Shown piece after piece: positions 51,237 through 60,562 of a stretch of DNA of 64,000 bases. The position numbers were made by a program, and so were the translations under genes. This DNA comes from Paenibacillus hemerocallicola (GTDB taxonomy: Bacteria; Bacillota; Bacilli; Paenibacillales; NBRC-103111): positions 1 to 64,000 of the forward strand of contig NZ_VDCQ01000022.1 in the NCBI RefSeq assembly GCF_006265175.1, read 5' to 3'. Position 1 is the first letter of the stretch, and each line of letters begins with the position of its first letter. The notes under the pieces were generated by a model that saw nothing but the letters and a program-made list of their open reading frames with translations, ran no database searches and was not told where the DNA came from.

Positions 51237-51572
51237 CGAAGCGGGCAAGCATGCGCTTGTCGAGAAGCCGATCGACGTGACGCTGGAGAAGGCCGATCGG
51301 ATGATCACAGCATTCCGCAAAGCGGGGAAAAAGCTGTCGGTCATTTCGCAGCACCGATTCGATCCGTCCGTCGTCTGGTAAAGCGGCAAATCGAGGCAGG
51401 CCGGTTCGGACGGCTTTTCCTCGGGACGGCGGCGGTCAACTGGTATTCGCGGGAAAGATTATTACGACAGCGCGAAGTGGCGGGGGACTTGGGCGCTGGA
51501 TGGCGGCGGCGCGCTGATGAACCAGTCGATCCACACGATGATCTGCTGCAGTATTTGTTCGGACCGGTGTAA
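51232..51572 (+). pseudogene. remnant of a Gfo/Idh/MocA oxidoreductase
   Basis: Three frames together give the central part of an NAD-dependent sugar dehydrogenase. First ATEAGKHALVEKPIDVTLEK to SVISQHRFDPSVV (the EKP motif holds the conserved lysine). After a shift near 51378 it continues VKRQIEAGRFGRLFLGTAAV, after another near 51470 YYDSAKWRGTWALDGGGALM-NQSIH, and after a last shift DDLLQYLFGPV. The Rossmann N-terminus and the C-terminal half are missing. The left break coincides with the end of dispersed repeat copy 3. Confidence 0.85.
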
Positions 51573-51574
51573 AA

Positions 51575-51610
51575 AACCGCACGAGACTTTTCGTCATCAT
51601 GCGGTTCTTT
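51575..51610 (+). terminator. hairpin after the oxidoreductase remnant
   Basis: AACCGCA (51575-51581) and TGCGGTT (51600-51606) followed by CTTTT. An 18-base loop makes it weak. Confidence 0.45.
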
Positions 51611-51667
51611 TGCAGCTGTCGTTTGCCGAATCCAGTTCCGGCACGCAATGGCTTATGCTTTTCGTTC

Positions 51668-51900
51668 GGCCTATCTCCGTATTCGGCTTTTCTCCGTATT
51701 CGGTTTATCTCCGTATTCGGCTTTTCTCCGTATTCGGTTTATCTCCGTATTCGGTTTATCTCCGTATTCGGTTTATCTCCGCATCCGGTTTATCTCCGTG
51801 TTCGGTTTATCTCCGTGTTCGGTTTATCTCCGTGTTCGGCTTAATCGGCTTTTCTCCGTATTCGGCTTTTCTCCGTATTCGGCTTATCTCGCTGTCCGGT
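51668..51900. repeat. 17-bp minisatellite
   Basis: TCTCCG recurs at 51674, 51691, 51708, 51725, 51742, 51759, 51776, 51793, 51810 and 51827, exactly every 17 bases. After a 10-base insertion it recurs at 51854 and 51871, then as a decayed unit. The unit is TTTATCTCCGTATTCGG with C/T and A/G variants. It ends just before the stop of the MATE gene. The array is open in plus-strand frames without being a credible protein. Confidence 0.92.
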
Positions 51901-51913
51901 TTCCCCGCACGCC

Positions 51914-53326
51914 TCATAACGTGGCTGCCGGTGCCGCCCCGGCCGGAGGCTGCTCCTGCCCGCTTCTCTCGACCAGGCCGTGCTTCTCCCAAGCCCGGCT
52001 GCGCCAGCGGAAATACATGATGACCGCGCGGATCCATTCGTCCGCCGCAATCGCCAGCCATATGCCGACGAGCCCGAAGCCCCATTGAAATACGAGCAAA
52101 TAGCCGAGCGGCAAGCTGATGCCGACCATCGAGACGATGCCTATATAAACCGGGAATTTGGCATCTCCGGCCGCCCGCAGCGAATTGATGATGATGATGT
52201 TGCATGTGCGTCCCGTCTCCAGCAAAATGCTGTACAAGATGACTTGCGACCCGAGCCGGACAATATCCGCATTATCCGTAAACAAGCCGAGCAGCGGCTC
52301 GCGGAACGTGATAACGGCCACATCGATCAGAACCGTAATCGCGAGCGCCCATCTCACGCTCGACCATACCCGGCGGTAGGCGTCGTTCTGGCGGTTCGCG
52401 CCCACTAGTCGCCCCGTCATGATCGCGGTGCCCATCCCGACAGCGGCGCTGAACAAGTAAATGTACATGGAGATGTTCGACGCGTACTGCTTCGACGCCA
52501 GCGCGGTCGCTCCGAGAAACGTCGTGTAGAACACGAATACGAGCTGGCACGAGTGATACATGATTTGCTCGACGGCGGAAGGGATGCCGATTTTCAATAT
52601 TTTGCGGACGTACGCCTTCGGAAGCCGGAAATATTGGCCGAACGAGACCCGCACTTCCATCAGACGGTACATCAGCCACACGAATACGATCAGGCATACG
52701 AACCGGCTGGCGACGGTGGAGATCGCCGCTCCTTCCACGCCGAGCTCGGGAAAGCCCCAATGGCCGAATATGAGCGCATAGTTGGCGATGACATGGATCA
52801 CGTTCATGCCGAGCGATACGAACATCGTTTCTTTCGTAAATCCATAGGTTCGGATAATGGCCGCCACAATATTGATCAGTGCCTGTAAAATAATGCCTCC
52901 GCCCACGATATACAAATACGTATCGGCGTATTCCAAAATGTCGCCCTGCAAGTTCATCGCCGCCAGCATGCTTTTGCCGAACAACAGAAAAACGGCGCTG
53001 AGCGCCAAGCCGATGATCGCATTCATCGTGATGGCGACGGCGCATATTTTCGACGCTTCGTAATACTGCCGTGAACCGATATATTGCGCTACGACGATCG
53101 CCGCTCCGTTTCCTATCACTTCGAGCACGAGTATCGCGATCATTATGATATTATTGGCGGCCCCGACCGCCGAGACGGCGTTGTCGGACACGCGGCTGAG
53201 CATGAACGTGTCGACGCTGCCCATAAGCAAAAACAGCAGCAGCTCGAGAAAAATCGGCCACGTCAGCCGAAACAAACGAATGTCGCGGGTCGCCGCCGGT
53301 GCGGGATGTTCCGATGTGCTTGTCAT
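51914..53326 (-). CDS. MATE-family efflux transporter
   Basis: 470 aa with 12 predicted membrane helices in two homologous halves (first LFRLTWPIFLELLLFLLMGS VDTFMLSRV; second KILKIGIPSAVEQIMYHSCQ). It exports drugs or metabolites using Na+ or H+ gradients. ATG 53326 follows AAGGTGACATC; the longer frame to 53410 has no site. The C-terminus after the last helix (EKHGLVERSGQEQPPAGAAP) is followed at once by the minisatellite, so slippage there could alter the tail. The neighbouring genes give no hint of substrate. Confidence 0.9.
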   Translation of the reverse strand: MTSTSEHPAPAATRDIRLFRLTWPIFLELLLFLLMGSVDTFMLSRVSDNAVSAVGAANNIIMIAILVLEVIGNGAAIVVAQYIGSRQYYEASKICAVAITMNAIIGLALSAVFLLFGKSMLAAMNLQGDILEYADTYLYIVGGGIILQALINIVAAIIRTYGFTKETMFVSLGMNVIHVIANYALIFGHWGFPELGVEGAAISTVASRFVCLIVFVWLMYRLMEVRVSFGQYFRLPKAYVRKILKIGIPSAVEQIMYHSCQLVFVFYTTFLGATALASKQYASNISMYIYLFSAAVGMGTAIMTGRLVGANRQNDAYRRVWSSVRWALAITVLIDVAVITFREPLLGLFTDNADIVRLGSQVILYSILLETGRTCNIIIINSLRAAGDAKFPVYIGIVSMVGISLPLGYLLVFQWGFGLVGIWLAIAADEWIRAVIMYFRWRSRAWEKHGLVERSGQEQPPAGAAPAATL

Positions 53327-53467
53327 GATGTCACCTTTCCTTACGCAAAGAAAATTACAATCCATATATGTAAGCAAACGTATCATAGCATACTTTGGAT
53401 CGATCCGCATGAGGAAATGATTAGAACCGCTCCCCGCATAAGACGAATATCCATATTTTCAATTATT

Positions 53468-53581
53468 ATGTTCAATCGGTTCATCCAAGGCAAGAATGAC
53501 GTCAACACGGCTCTTCGCAGCGCGGAGGAGACGATCAACAAGGCGATCAACGAGGAAATCGCAAGAAAACGGAAGCCGTAA
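53468..53581 (+). pseudogene. C-terminal scrap of a sugar-binding lipoprotein
   Basis: The reading MFNRFIQGKNDVNTALRSAE-ETINKAINEEI ending in a stop at 53581 matches the last 35 or so residues of family-1 solute-binding proteins (FIxGKxDVNTALRxAEE). No ribosome binding site or upstream coding sequence of the same protein is visible, and a terminator follows directly. It is therefore the 3-prime end of a deleted gene. Confidence 0.7.
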
Positions 53582-53585
53582 CGAC

Positions 53586-53638
53586 AAAGGGAACGGAACG
53601 CAGACCGTCCGGTCGCATCCGTTCCCTTTCCTTTTTTT
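53586..53638 (+). terminator. terminator between the lipoprotein scrap and the Opp operon
   Basis: AAAGGGAACGGA (53586-53597) pairs with TCCGTTCCCTTT, followed by CCTTTTTTTAT. A weaker A tract on the left could let it also serve the converging ABC operon. Confidence 0.75.
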
Positions 53639-53654
53639 ATACCATACGCCGCTC

Positions 53655-54620
53655 TTACACCAAATGACAGGCAACGGCATGTCCGTCCTCCGCCGTTCGA
53701 AGCTCCGGCATCTCGTTTTTGCACCGCTCGACGGCATACGGACAGCGCGTATGAAAACGGCAGCCGGACGGCGGATTGATCGGACTCGGAATTTCCCCCG
53801 TCAGCTTGATCGGCTTCGCCTCATGCTCCGGATCGATTTCCGGAATGGCCGAGATGAGCGCTTGCGTATAAGGGTGCCGCGGACGAGTAAAGATTTCTTC
53901 GCTGTTCCCCATCTCGACGAGCTTGCCCAAATACATGACGGCGATGCGGTTGCTGATATGGCGAACGGCGTCAAGCCCGTGCGCGATAAACAAGTACGAC
54001 AGCCCGAACTGCTCCTGCAAATCCTGCAGCAAATTCAAAATTTGCGCCTGTACCGATACGTCGAGCGCCGATACCGGTTCGTCGCAGATGACCAGCTTCG
54101 GATTGAGCGCCAGCGCGCGCGCTATGCCGATACGCTGCCGTTGTCCGCCGCTGAATTGGTGCGGATAGCGCTCGGCGTGGTTTCGCGTCAGTCCGACCGT
54201 CTCCAGCAGCTCGTACACCCGGTTTTCCCGTTCCTTGCGCGTTCCGATCCGGTAAATGTCGAGCGGCTCGGAAATAAGCTCCATCACTTTTTTGCGCGGG
54301 TTCAGCGAGGAGAACGGGTCCTGGAATACGAACTGCATTTGTCTGCGGACGTCGCGCATCTGCCTTTTGTCGAGCCCCGTAATTTCCCGTCCTTCGAAAT
54401 GAATCTTGCCTTCCGTCGGCTCGATCAGCCTCAGCAGCACTTTCGCCAAAGTCGATTTGCCGCAGCCGCTTTCCCCGACGACGCCGACGATTTCGCGTTT
54501 GTAGAGGGTCAGGTCGACCTTGTCCAGCGCGTGCACCTTCTGCTTCGATTTGGCGAAGAAGCCGCCGTTCACCGGATAATGCTTCGTTAATCCTTCCGTC
54601 TTCAGCAAAATGTCCGCCAT
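53655..54620 (-). CDS. oligopeptide/dipeptide-type ABC transporter ATPase (OppF/DppF)
   Basis: 321 aa. Walker [11 protein letters not shown]-loop QFVFQDPFSSLNPR, signature FSGGQRQRIGIARAL, Walker B LVICDEPVSALD, H-loop region FIAHGLD. The C-terminal oligo_HPY domain has the cysteine motif CRFHTRCPYAVERCKNEMP, which binds an iron-sulfur cluster in DppF-type proteins. The H-loop region reads AHGLDAVRH, where AHDL is usual: a Gly replaces the Asp after the histidine. ATG 54620 has GGGAG eight bases upstream. Last gene of the operon. Confidence 0.9.
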   Translation of the reverse strand: MADILLKTEGLTKHYPVNGGFFAKSKQKVHALDKVDLTLYKREIVGVVGESGCGKSTLAKVLLRLIEPTEGKIHFEGREITGLDKRQMRDVRRQMQFVFQDPFSSLNPRKKVMELISEPLDIYRIGTRKERENRVYELLETVGLTRNHAERYPHQFSGGQRQRIGIARALALNPKLVICDEPVSALDVSVQAQILNLLQDLQEQFGLSYLFIAHGLDAVRHISNRIAVMYLGKLVEMGNSEEIFTRPRHPYTQALISAIPEIDPEHEAKPIKLTGEIPSPINPPSGCRFHTRCPYAVERCKNEMPELRTAEDGHAVACHLV

Positions 54621-54634
54621 CGGTCCCTCTCCCT

Positions 54635-55603
54635 TCATTTATCGTACAAGAAGCAGGCGATCTCCCGTCCCTCTTCCGTCTTGAGCAGCGGAGGCTCGGC
54701 TTCGCGGCAGCGCGGCTCGGCGAACTGGCAGCGCGAGGCGAAGCGGCAGCCCCGGATGTCGTCCCGCGGATCGGGCACGGTGCCGGGAATGTTGTACAGG
54801 CGTCTCTGCCCTTTGGCGCTGCCTGGTATCGCTTTCCATAAGCCTTGCGTATAAGGGTGCAGCGGATTGTCGTACAGCTGCTTCATCGGTGCCGATTCGA
54901 TCACCCGTCCGCCGTACATGACCATGACCCGGTCCGCCATTTTGGACAGGACGCCGAGATCGTGGGTAATGAAGATGAGGGACATGTCGTTTTTCCGCTG
55001 AACGTCCAGCAGCAGCTCGAGAATTTGCGCCTGAATCGTCACGTCCAGCGCCGTCGTCGGCTCGTCGGCGATCAGCAGCAAAGGGTCGCACGCGAGAGCC
55101 ATGGCGATCATAACCCGTTGGCGCATCCCCCCCGACAGCTGGTGGGGGTATTCGTGGACGCGCTGCTCGGGCGACGGAATGCCTACCATCTTGAGCAAAT
55201 GAACGGTGCGGGCGAGCGCCTCTTTGTTCCCGAGTCCCAAATGGGTAATCATCGACTCGGAGATTTGGTCGCCGACCGTAAATACCGGATTGAGCGACGT
55301 CATCGGCTCCTGGAAGATCATCGAAATTTCTTTGCCGCGAATCCGGTTGAGCTCCTTCTTCCCGAGGCGGGTCAAGTCCGTTCCGTTAAAATCGATCGTT
55401 CCCGTCTGGACCCGCAAAGGCTCGCCGAGCAGCCCCATAATCGACAGCGAGGTCAAGCTTTTGCCGCAGCCGCTCTCCCCGACGATGCCGACGATTTCCC
55501 CTTTGGCCACGGAAAACGTCACATGCTGCAAAATGCTGATGCGTTCGTTTTTGTTCTCGTAGCCTACCGACAATTGGTTCACGTTCAACAGCGGCTTGTT
55601 CAT
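54635..55603 (-). CDS. oligopeptide/dipeptide-type ABC transporter ATPase (OppD/DppD)
   Basis: 322 aa. Walker [12 protein letters not shown]-loop [14 protein letters not shown], signature [15 protein letters not shown], Walker [15 protein letters not shown]-loop [10 protein letters not shown]. The C-terminal oligo_HPY domain has [14 protein letters not shown]. It works with the OppF-type ATPase to energise import through the two permeases. It ends 14 bases before the next ATPase start and follows the OppC gene by 15 bases. Confidence 0.93.
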   Translation of the reverse strand: MNKPLLNVNQLSVGYENKNERISILQHVTFSVAKGEIVGIVGESGCGKSLTSLSIMGLLGEPLRVQTGTIDFNGTDLTRLGKKELNRIRGKEISMIFQEPMTSLNPVFTVGDQISESMITHLGLGNKEALARTVHLLKMVGIPSPEQRVHEYPHQLSGGMRQRVMIAMALACDPLLLIADEPTTALDVTIQAQILELLLDVQRKNDMSLIFITHDLGVLSKMADRVMVMYGGRVIESAPMKQLYDNPLHPYTQGLWKAIPGSAKGQRRLYNIPGTVPDPRDDIRGCRFASRCQFAEPRCREAEPPLLKTEEGREIACFLYDK

Positions 55604-55618
55604 GATCGGTCACCTCCC

Positions 55619-56443
55619 TTATGCGCGTTTCTTCGCTTCCCGCGGGTCGAGCAGGTCGCGAAGGCTGTCTCCGAGAACGTTCAGGCATAGCACGGTCAAA
55701 AATACGGCGGCTCCCGAAATGATCGAATAGAGCGGAGCCTGGGACAAAAAGCTGCGGCCCGCGTTCAGCATCGAGCCCCAGGAAGGCGTCGGGGGCTGCA
55801 CGCCCAAGCCGAGGAAGCTCAGCGCCGCTTCCGTAAGGACCGCGGAAGCGAACGTCAGGCTGATCTGCACGAGCAGCGGAGAGAGGCAGTTCGGCAAAAT
55901 GACCCCGAACATGATCCGTCCGTCGCCCGCCCCCATCGAACGCGACGCCTCCACGAATTCCCTTCCCTTCAGCGTCAGCACGCTGCTGCGGGTAATTCTG
56001 GCGAAAATCGGGATCGAGACGATGCCGATCGCCAGCATCGCATTGTAAATGTCCGGTCCGAGCACGGCCATGACGGCCAGCGCCAATATGATCGAAGGGA
56101 AAGCGAGCAAGCCGTCCAGAAAACGGCTGATAAGCGTATCGATTTTGCCTCCGTAATAACCGCTGATCAACCCCAGCACGACTCCCCCGACCATCGCGAT
56201 CAAGGTGGAGCAAATGCCTACGATGAGCGACACGCGGCCGGCGTATACGATCCGGGTGAAAATATCGCGGCCGATCTCATCGGTTCCGAGCAAATGCGCT
56301 ACGGAAGCCCCGAGTAACGGCGCGTCGACGATTTCATCGTATTTGAACGGCGTAATGACCGGAGCAAGCAAAGCAAGTGCGGCGATACAGCCAAAAATGA
56401 TCAAACTTGCCAGGGCGGTTGTGTCTTTCCATAGTTTTTTCAT
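55619..56443 (-). CDS. Opp/Dpp-type ABC transporter permease (OppC/DppC)
   Basis: 274 aa with about six membrane helices. The N-terminal DppC-like region (PVITPFKYDEIVDAPLLGAS, HLLGTDEIGRDIFTRIVYAGRVSL) and the permease EAA loop (EASRSMGAGDGRIMFGVILPNCL) are clear. Second permease of the heterodimer. It follows the OppB gene by 36 bases. Confidence 0.93.
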   Translation of the reverse strand: MKKLWKDTTALASLIIFGCIAALALLAPVITPFKYDEIVDAPLLGASVAHLLGTDEIGRDIFTRIVYAGRVSLIVGICSTLIAMVGGVVLGLISGYYGGKIDTLISRFLDGLLAFPSIILALAVMAVLGPDIYNAMLAIGIVSIPIFARITRSSVLTLKGREFVEASRSMGAGDGRIMFGVILPNCLSPLLVQISLTFASAVLTEAALSFLGLGVQPPTPSWGSMLNAGRSFLSQAPLYSIISGAAVFLTVLCLNVLGDSLRDLLDPREAKKRA

Positions 56444-56479
56444 CGGATCCCCCTGCCCGTTTCGGAATGACTTCCTGCT

Positions 56480-57424
56480 TTAGTTGTATTTGATTCGCGG
56501 ATCGAGCCAAGCGTTGATCAGATCGGCTATCAAATTGATAATGACGATAAATACGGCGGAGATCAGTACGGCGGCCTGCACGACGTCATAGTCGCGCGAC
56601 AGGATCGATTGGATCATCAGCCAGCCCAGTCCCGGCCAAGCGAAAATTTGCTCGGTGATGACCATCCCGCTCAGCAGCAGACTGAAGTTCAAGGCGACGA
56701 TCGTGATCAGGCTCGGCATCGCGTTGCGCGCCACATGCTTGCCGATGACGACCCATTCCGATACGCCTTTCGCTCGCGCGGTACGTATGAAATCCTGGCT
56801 GATCACCTCGAGCATGCCCGAGCGCAGAAACCGGAATATTTGCGCGGAATTGATTATGCCTACGGTAACTACCGGCAAGACGAGCGCCTTCATATGGCCG
56901 GAGGGCGATTCCGTAAACGAGACGTAGCCTCCCGCCGGCAGCCAGTGCATCTGATAGGCGAACAGCAGCATCAGCAGCACGGCCAGCCAATACGCCGGAA
57001 TACTGAAGCCGAACAGCGAGAAGACGCGGGCCAGCTTGTCGATCCAGCTGTTCTTGTTCAATGTGGCCAGCACCCCGAACGGAACCGCGATCATGATCGA
57101 CAGCAGCGCACCCAGAACGGCCAGCTCGAACGTTTTCGGAATTTTGTCCGCCAGCAGCTCCGTTACCGGCTTGCCGTCGAACATCGATTTGCCCAGGTCG
57201 CCGCGAACGACGTCGGCGATCCAATTGCCGTACTGCACGATCAACGGCTTGTCCAAGCCCATCTCGATCGTAAGCGCCGCCACCGCCTCGGGGGCCGGAT
57301 CCATGCCGAGCCTCATCTGCGCGGGATCGCCGGGAAGCAGCCGGAACGTGAAAAACACGATGAGCGTCACGAAAAAAAGCACCAGGAACAGTTCGGTCAA
57401 TTTTTTCGTCAAAAGTCTAAGCAT
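56480..57424 (-). CDS. Opp/Dpp-type ABC transporter permease (OppB/DppB)
   Basis: 314 aa with six membrane helices. Opening MLRLLTKKLTELFLVLFFVT, then FRLLPGDPAQMRLG typical of DppB, and EAA loop RTARAKGVSEWVVIGKHVAR. ATG 57424 has GGAGG close upstream; a longer frame to 57499 runs through the ribosome binding site. It follows the substrate-binding gene by about 87 bases. Confidence 0.93.
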   Translation of the reverse strand: MLRLLTKKLTELFLVLFFVTLIVFFTFRLLPGDPAQMRLGMDPAPEAVAALTIEMGLDKPLIVQYGNWIADVVRGDLGKSMFDGKPVTELLADKIPKTFELAVLGALLSIMIAVPFGVLATLNKNSWIDKLARVFSLFGFSIPAYWLAVLLMLLFAYQMHWLPAGGYVSFTESPSGHMKALVLPVVTVGIINSAQIFRFLRSGMLEVISQDFIRTARAKGVSEWVVIGKHVARNAMPSLITIVALNFSLLLSGMVITEQIFAWPGLGWLMIQSILSRDYDVVQAAVLISAVFIVIINLIADLINAWLDPRIKYN

Positions 57425-57511
57425 GCTGCTCCTCCCTTCTTGCCGAACAAGTGCGGCTGCAGCCGCAGCGATCGCCTCTCGCCGCTCGTGCAGCCGCACT
57501 TGCCGGTCGTA

Positions 57512-59068
57512 CTATTCCTTCCAGACCGATTCGAAATACATTTTCTGCTGCGGACTTGGAATGAAGCCGTGCACCTTCTTCGACAGCCCTTGCGCCTGCA
57601 CGAGTCCGCCTACGATAATGCCGGGAGATTGGTCCAGCACCTCGGCTTGCAGCTCCTTGAGCACTTTGGAGCCTTCCTCCGGCGACAGCTGGCTGACGCC
57701 GAGCAGCTTGTCGCCCCATGCCTTGTTGCTCCATTGGATGGCGGAGCCGTTCTGCTTGCCGTACATATGGTTCAGCATATCGACCGTATTCGGCTTTGGC
57801 GTGCTGCCCGTAAGAGCCATGTCGAACTGCTTCTGGTTGAATACGCTCTCTACCCATTGGGCGATTTCGACGCCCTTAAGCTCGACGTTAAGGCCCAGCT
57901 CCTTCAGCGATTGCTCGGTAATTTGCGCGATCGTATCGTACATCAGGTCGATTTTGTGGTAGACCAGCGTCATTTTCTCGTTGTTATATCCGCTTTCCTT
58001 CAGCAATTGCTTCGCTTTCTCGATGTCCTTGTCGTATTTCGGAACGCTCGAATTATAATTAGGGTCTCCGCTCGGTACCGGCGAGCTGCGCACGACGAAA
58101 TTGCCGAACAGCGATGCCTTCATTTTGTTGCGGTCGAGCGCGTAGTTGACGGCTTGACGGAACTTCACGTTGTTGAATGGCGCCTTCGAATTGTTCATCA
58201 GCAGGAAATGGTTCGCCACTGTAACTTCATCGTCGATTTTAGCCAGGATCAGGTTCGGGTTTTTGGACACTTCCGCCACCTTGCTCGTCGGGACGATGTC
58301 GATCACGTCGACTTGTCCGTTCATGAGCTGCAGGTTTTTGACTTCCGCATCGGGAACGGTCAATATTTCGATGCTGTCCAAATAAGGCAGTCCTTGCTTC
58401 CAATAGTTCGCATTTTTCTTCAGCACGATCTTCTCGTTGCGGCTCCATTTCTCGAATACGAACGGGCCGGTTCCGACCGGATTTTTCGTATGGTCGATCG
58501 ACGGATCGTTCGGAGTAACGAATACTTCGACGAACGAATCGAGCAGCAGCGAGTCTTTATTGGACAGCGTAACCGTCAAGTGCGTTTCATCCACGACCTT
58601 GATGTCCTTGATCGATTTGAGCAGCGCGTTCGTCCGGGTCGCTTCTTTCGCATTCGCCTTCTCCAGCGAATATTTGATGTCGTCCGCGGTCAATTTTTTT
58701 CCGTTGTGGAACGTGACGCCGCTTTGTACGGTCAGCTCGTAGACGAGCCCGTCGCCGCTGATTTTGGCTTCTTTGATCAGCCCCGGCACCGGCTTCAACG
58801 TTTTCGGATCGTACTCCATCAAGCTGTTGAAGATCGGCAGGAACGAGTTGCGGTCGTTGAACGTCGAGTAAATGTACGGGTTCAACGTAGTAGGCTCGGC
58901 GTTTTGGGCAAATCGGAGCGTTCCGCCCGATTTCGGCGCAGCATTGTTATTCCCCGCTTCGGCGTTCGGCTTCTGTTCCCCGCTCTCGCCCGACTCCTTC
59001 GCGGCGCCGCAAGCGGCCACGGAAATCGACAGCAGGACGATAAACAACAGGTTGAGCATTCTTCTCAT
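57512..59068 (-). CDS. peptide/nickel-type ABC substrate-binding lipoprotein (family 5)
   Basis: 518 aa. Signal peptide with lipobox VAAC (Cys20), then an SBP_bac_5 fold: GGTLRFAQNAEPTTLNPYIY, YELTVQSGVTFHNGKKLTADD, DPSIDHTKNPVGTGPFVFEK and FRQAVNYALDRNKM. It captures peptides or other ligands outside the cell for the OppBCDF-like importer encoded next. ATG 59068 follows AAGGGGG by eight bases. The ligand (peptide, nickel chelate or oligosaccharide) is not determined. It is divergent from an IclR regulator, which probably controls the operon. Confidence 0.93.
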   Translation of the reverse strand: MRRMLNLLFIVLLSISVAACGAAKESGESGEQKPNAEAGNNNAAPKSGGTLRFAQNAEPTTLNPYIYSTFNDRNSFLPIFNSLMEYDPKTLKPVPGLIKEAKISGDGLVYELTVQSGVTFHNGKKLTADDIKYSLEKANAKEATRTNALLKSIKDIKVVDETHLTVTLSNKDSLLLDSFVEVFVTPNDPSIDHTKNPVGTGPFVFEKWSRNEKIVLKKNANYWKQGLPYLDSIEILTVPDAEVKNLQLMNGQVDVIDIVPTSKVAEVSKNPNLILAKIDDEVTVANHFLLMNNSKAPFNNVKFRQAVNYALDRNKMKASLFGNFVVRSSPVPSGDPNYNSSVPKYDKDIEKAKQLLKESGYNNEKMTLVYHKIDLMYDTIAQITEQSLKELGLNVELKGVEIAQWVESVFNQKQFDMALTGSTPKPNTVDMLNHMYGKQNGSAIQWSNKAWGDKLLGVSQLSPEEGSKVLKELQAEVLDQSPGIIVGGLVQAQGLSKKVHGFIPSPQQKMYFESVWKE

Positions 59069-59344
59069 CGAGACTTCCCCCTTAAAGTTGGTTTCCCTTT
59101 GCTTGGCAAGACTTGGCGGCAAAAGCGCTTACAGAGCGTTGCGCGGTTGCGCGGAATATTTCGCTGCCGGCTCTCTTTCCTAATTCGGATCGCGACGGCC
59201 GGGCGGCAAATTCCGGAGAGCTCTCGGCACTTGTAAGCGCCCTCACGGAATCGAAAACGGACTGAGCGTTCGCACTCGCTAATGAATGCGCATACAATCG
59301 TGACGCACGTTTAATTCATAAACAATGTTTAAGAAATTTATAAA

Positions 59345-59377
59345 ACAACTATAATATCTATTCTAAACAATTGTCAA
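59345..59377 (-). promoter_or_regulatory. probable promoter of the ABC operon
   Basis: On the minus strand TTGACA (59372-59377) is followed by TATTAT at 15 bases or TATAGT at 18 bases spacing. The transcript would have a leader of about 280 bases. AAACAATGTTTAAG, AAACAATTGTC and AAACAATGATTTGAC between 59300 and 59525 are possible regulator sites. The rest of 59069-59788 has no gene. Confidence 0.45.
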
Positions 59378-59788
59378 TATACAAAACAAATTTCATCCAC
59401 TTTCGCTTTCCCACCTTTTCTTTCCGTATATTCGCGTACATAATCCATTACTTTCGTATATTTTCATATTGACGACTTTATATTCGGAACAAAATCAGAT
59501 GGAAATTATAAACAATGATTTGACAACAAACTTTTTGATTCGCCATTCGCCTTTTCCTTTATAGAACACGTGCTACGCTTCCAGCCAATTGTGGTTAACG
59601 ATATGATTTGAACGTCCTCCCATCAGCACGAATACGACCGCTTAGGCGGGGATCGTTTCAACCGCTGCAGCATATGATTTACATGTTAACTATTGTTTTA
59701 AAAAATACTTGATTCTCAAACCGGACATCGGTATACTGAGTTAAACTGATTTGCAATCGTTTTCAAATTTTCAAACGAGGTGTCTTTC

Positions 59789-60562
59789 ATGGAATTGTCC
59801 AAAAAATATAACGTTCCCGCCTTGGAAAAAGCGATCGCGATCATCGAAACGCTGTCCGAACACGAAGAGGCGATCGGAGTCAGCGAGCTGTGCAAGCTGG
59901 TGGACATCCCGAAGACAAGCGTCTTTTTCATATTGAACACGCTGGACCAGCATAAATACATTACGAAGACGAGCGACGGCAAATATAAGCTCAGCAACAC
60001 GTTCCTTCGCATCGGTCTCAGCATCCTCAACAAGCTGGACATTCGTGAAGTGGCCCGTCCCTTCATGGACAAGCTGCTGCAGGAAACGAAATTTTCCGTA
60101 CATTTGGCCGTACTCGACGAAGGCGAAGCGATATACGTGGAGAAGGTGGAGAACCAAGGGTTCGTCAAATTCAACACCTACATCGGCCAGCGCCAGCCGT
60201 TGCATGCTTCCGCCGTCGGCAAGGCGCTCGCCGCCTATATCCCGCCCGAGCAGCTGGACCAGATCATCCGGGAGAAGGGACTCGCGGAGCGGACGGAGAA
60301 CACGATTACCAGCCCCGGCGAGTTCAGGAGTGCATTGGAGGTCATCCGCAAACAGGGGTACGCCGTCGAGGACGAGGAAGGCGAGCCGGGGATCCGCTGC
60401 GTAGGCTCCGCCATCTGGGACCACCGGCGGGAGCTGAAAGCGTCGATCAGCATTACCGCGCTGCGCACCGATCTGCAAATCCACGAAATCGCCGTTATCG
60501 GGGAAAAAGTAAAACAAGCCGCCCTGGATATTTCCATCCAGCTCGGCTATCGTTCGCCTTAA
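59789..60562 (+). CDS. IclR-family transcriptional regulator
   Basis: 257 aa. N-terminal winged helix (PALEKAIAIIETLSEHEEAI, VSELCKLVDIPKTSVFFILNTL) and C-terminal IclR effector domain (FSVHLAVLDEGEAIYVEKVE, LHASAVGKALAAYIPPEQL, GEPGIRCVGSAIWDHRREL). ATG 59789 has GAGGTG eight bases upstream; a GTG at 59780 lies on the site itself. It is divergent from the Opp/Dpp-like operon and most likely regulates it. Its 3-prime end converges onto the decayed gerC gene. Confidence 0.9.
   Translation: MELSKKYNVPALEKAIAIIETLSEHEEAIGVSELCKLVDIPKTSVFFILNTLDQHKYITKTSDGKYKLSNTFLRIGLSILNKLDIREVARPFMDKLLQETKFSVHLAVLDEGEAIYVEKVENQGFVKFNTYIGQRQPLHASAVGKALAAYIPPEQLDQIIREKGLAERTENTITSPGEFRSALEVIRKQGYAVEDEEGEPGIRCVGSAIWDHRRELKASISITALRTDLQIHEIAVIGEKVKQAALDISIQLGYRSP

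Noticed and set aside
51668-51900. CRISPR array
   Set aside because: Direct tandem 17-bp units without spacers and no cas genes in the window.
51517-52088. Plus-strand frames over the 17-bp minisatellite
   Set aside because: Open only because the repeat lacks stops; they run antisense into the MATE gene.
56609-59236. 875-codon plus-strand open frame
   Set aside because: Antisense to the OppA/OppB-type genes; composition is Arg/His/Gln-rich shadow with no recognisable domain.
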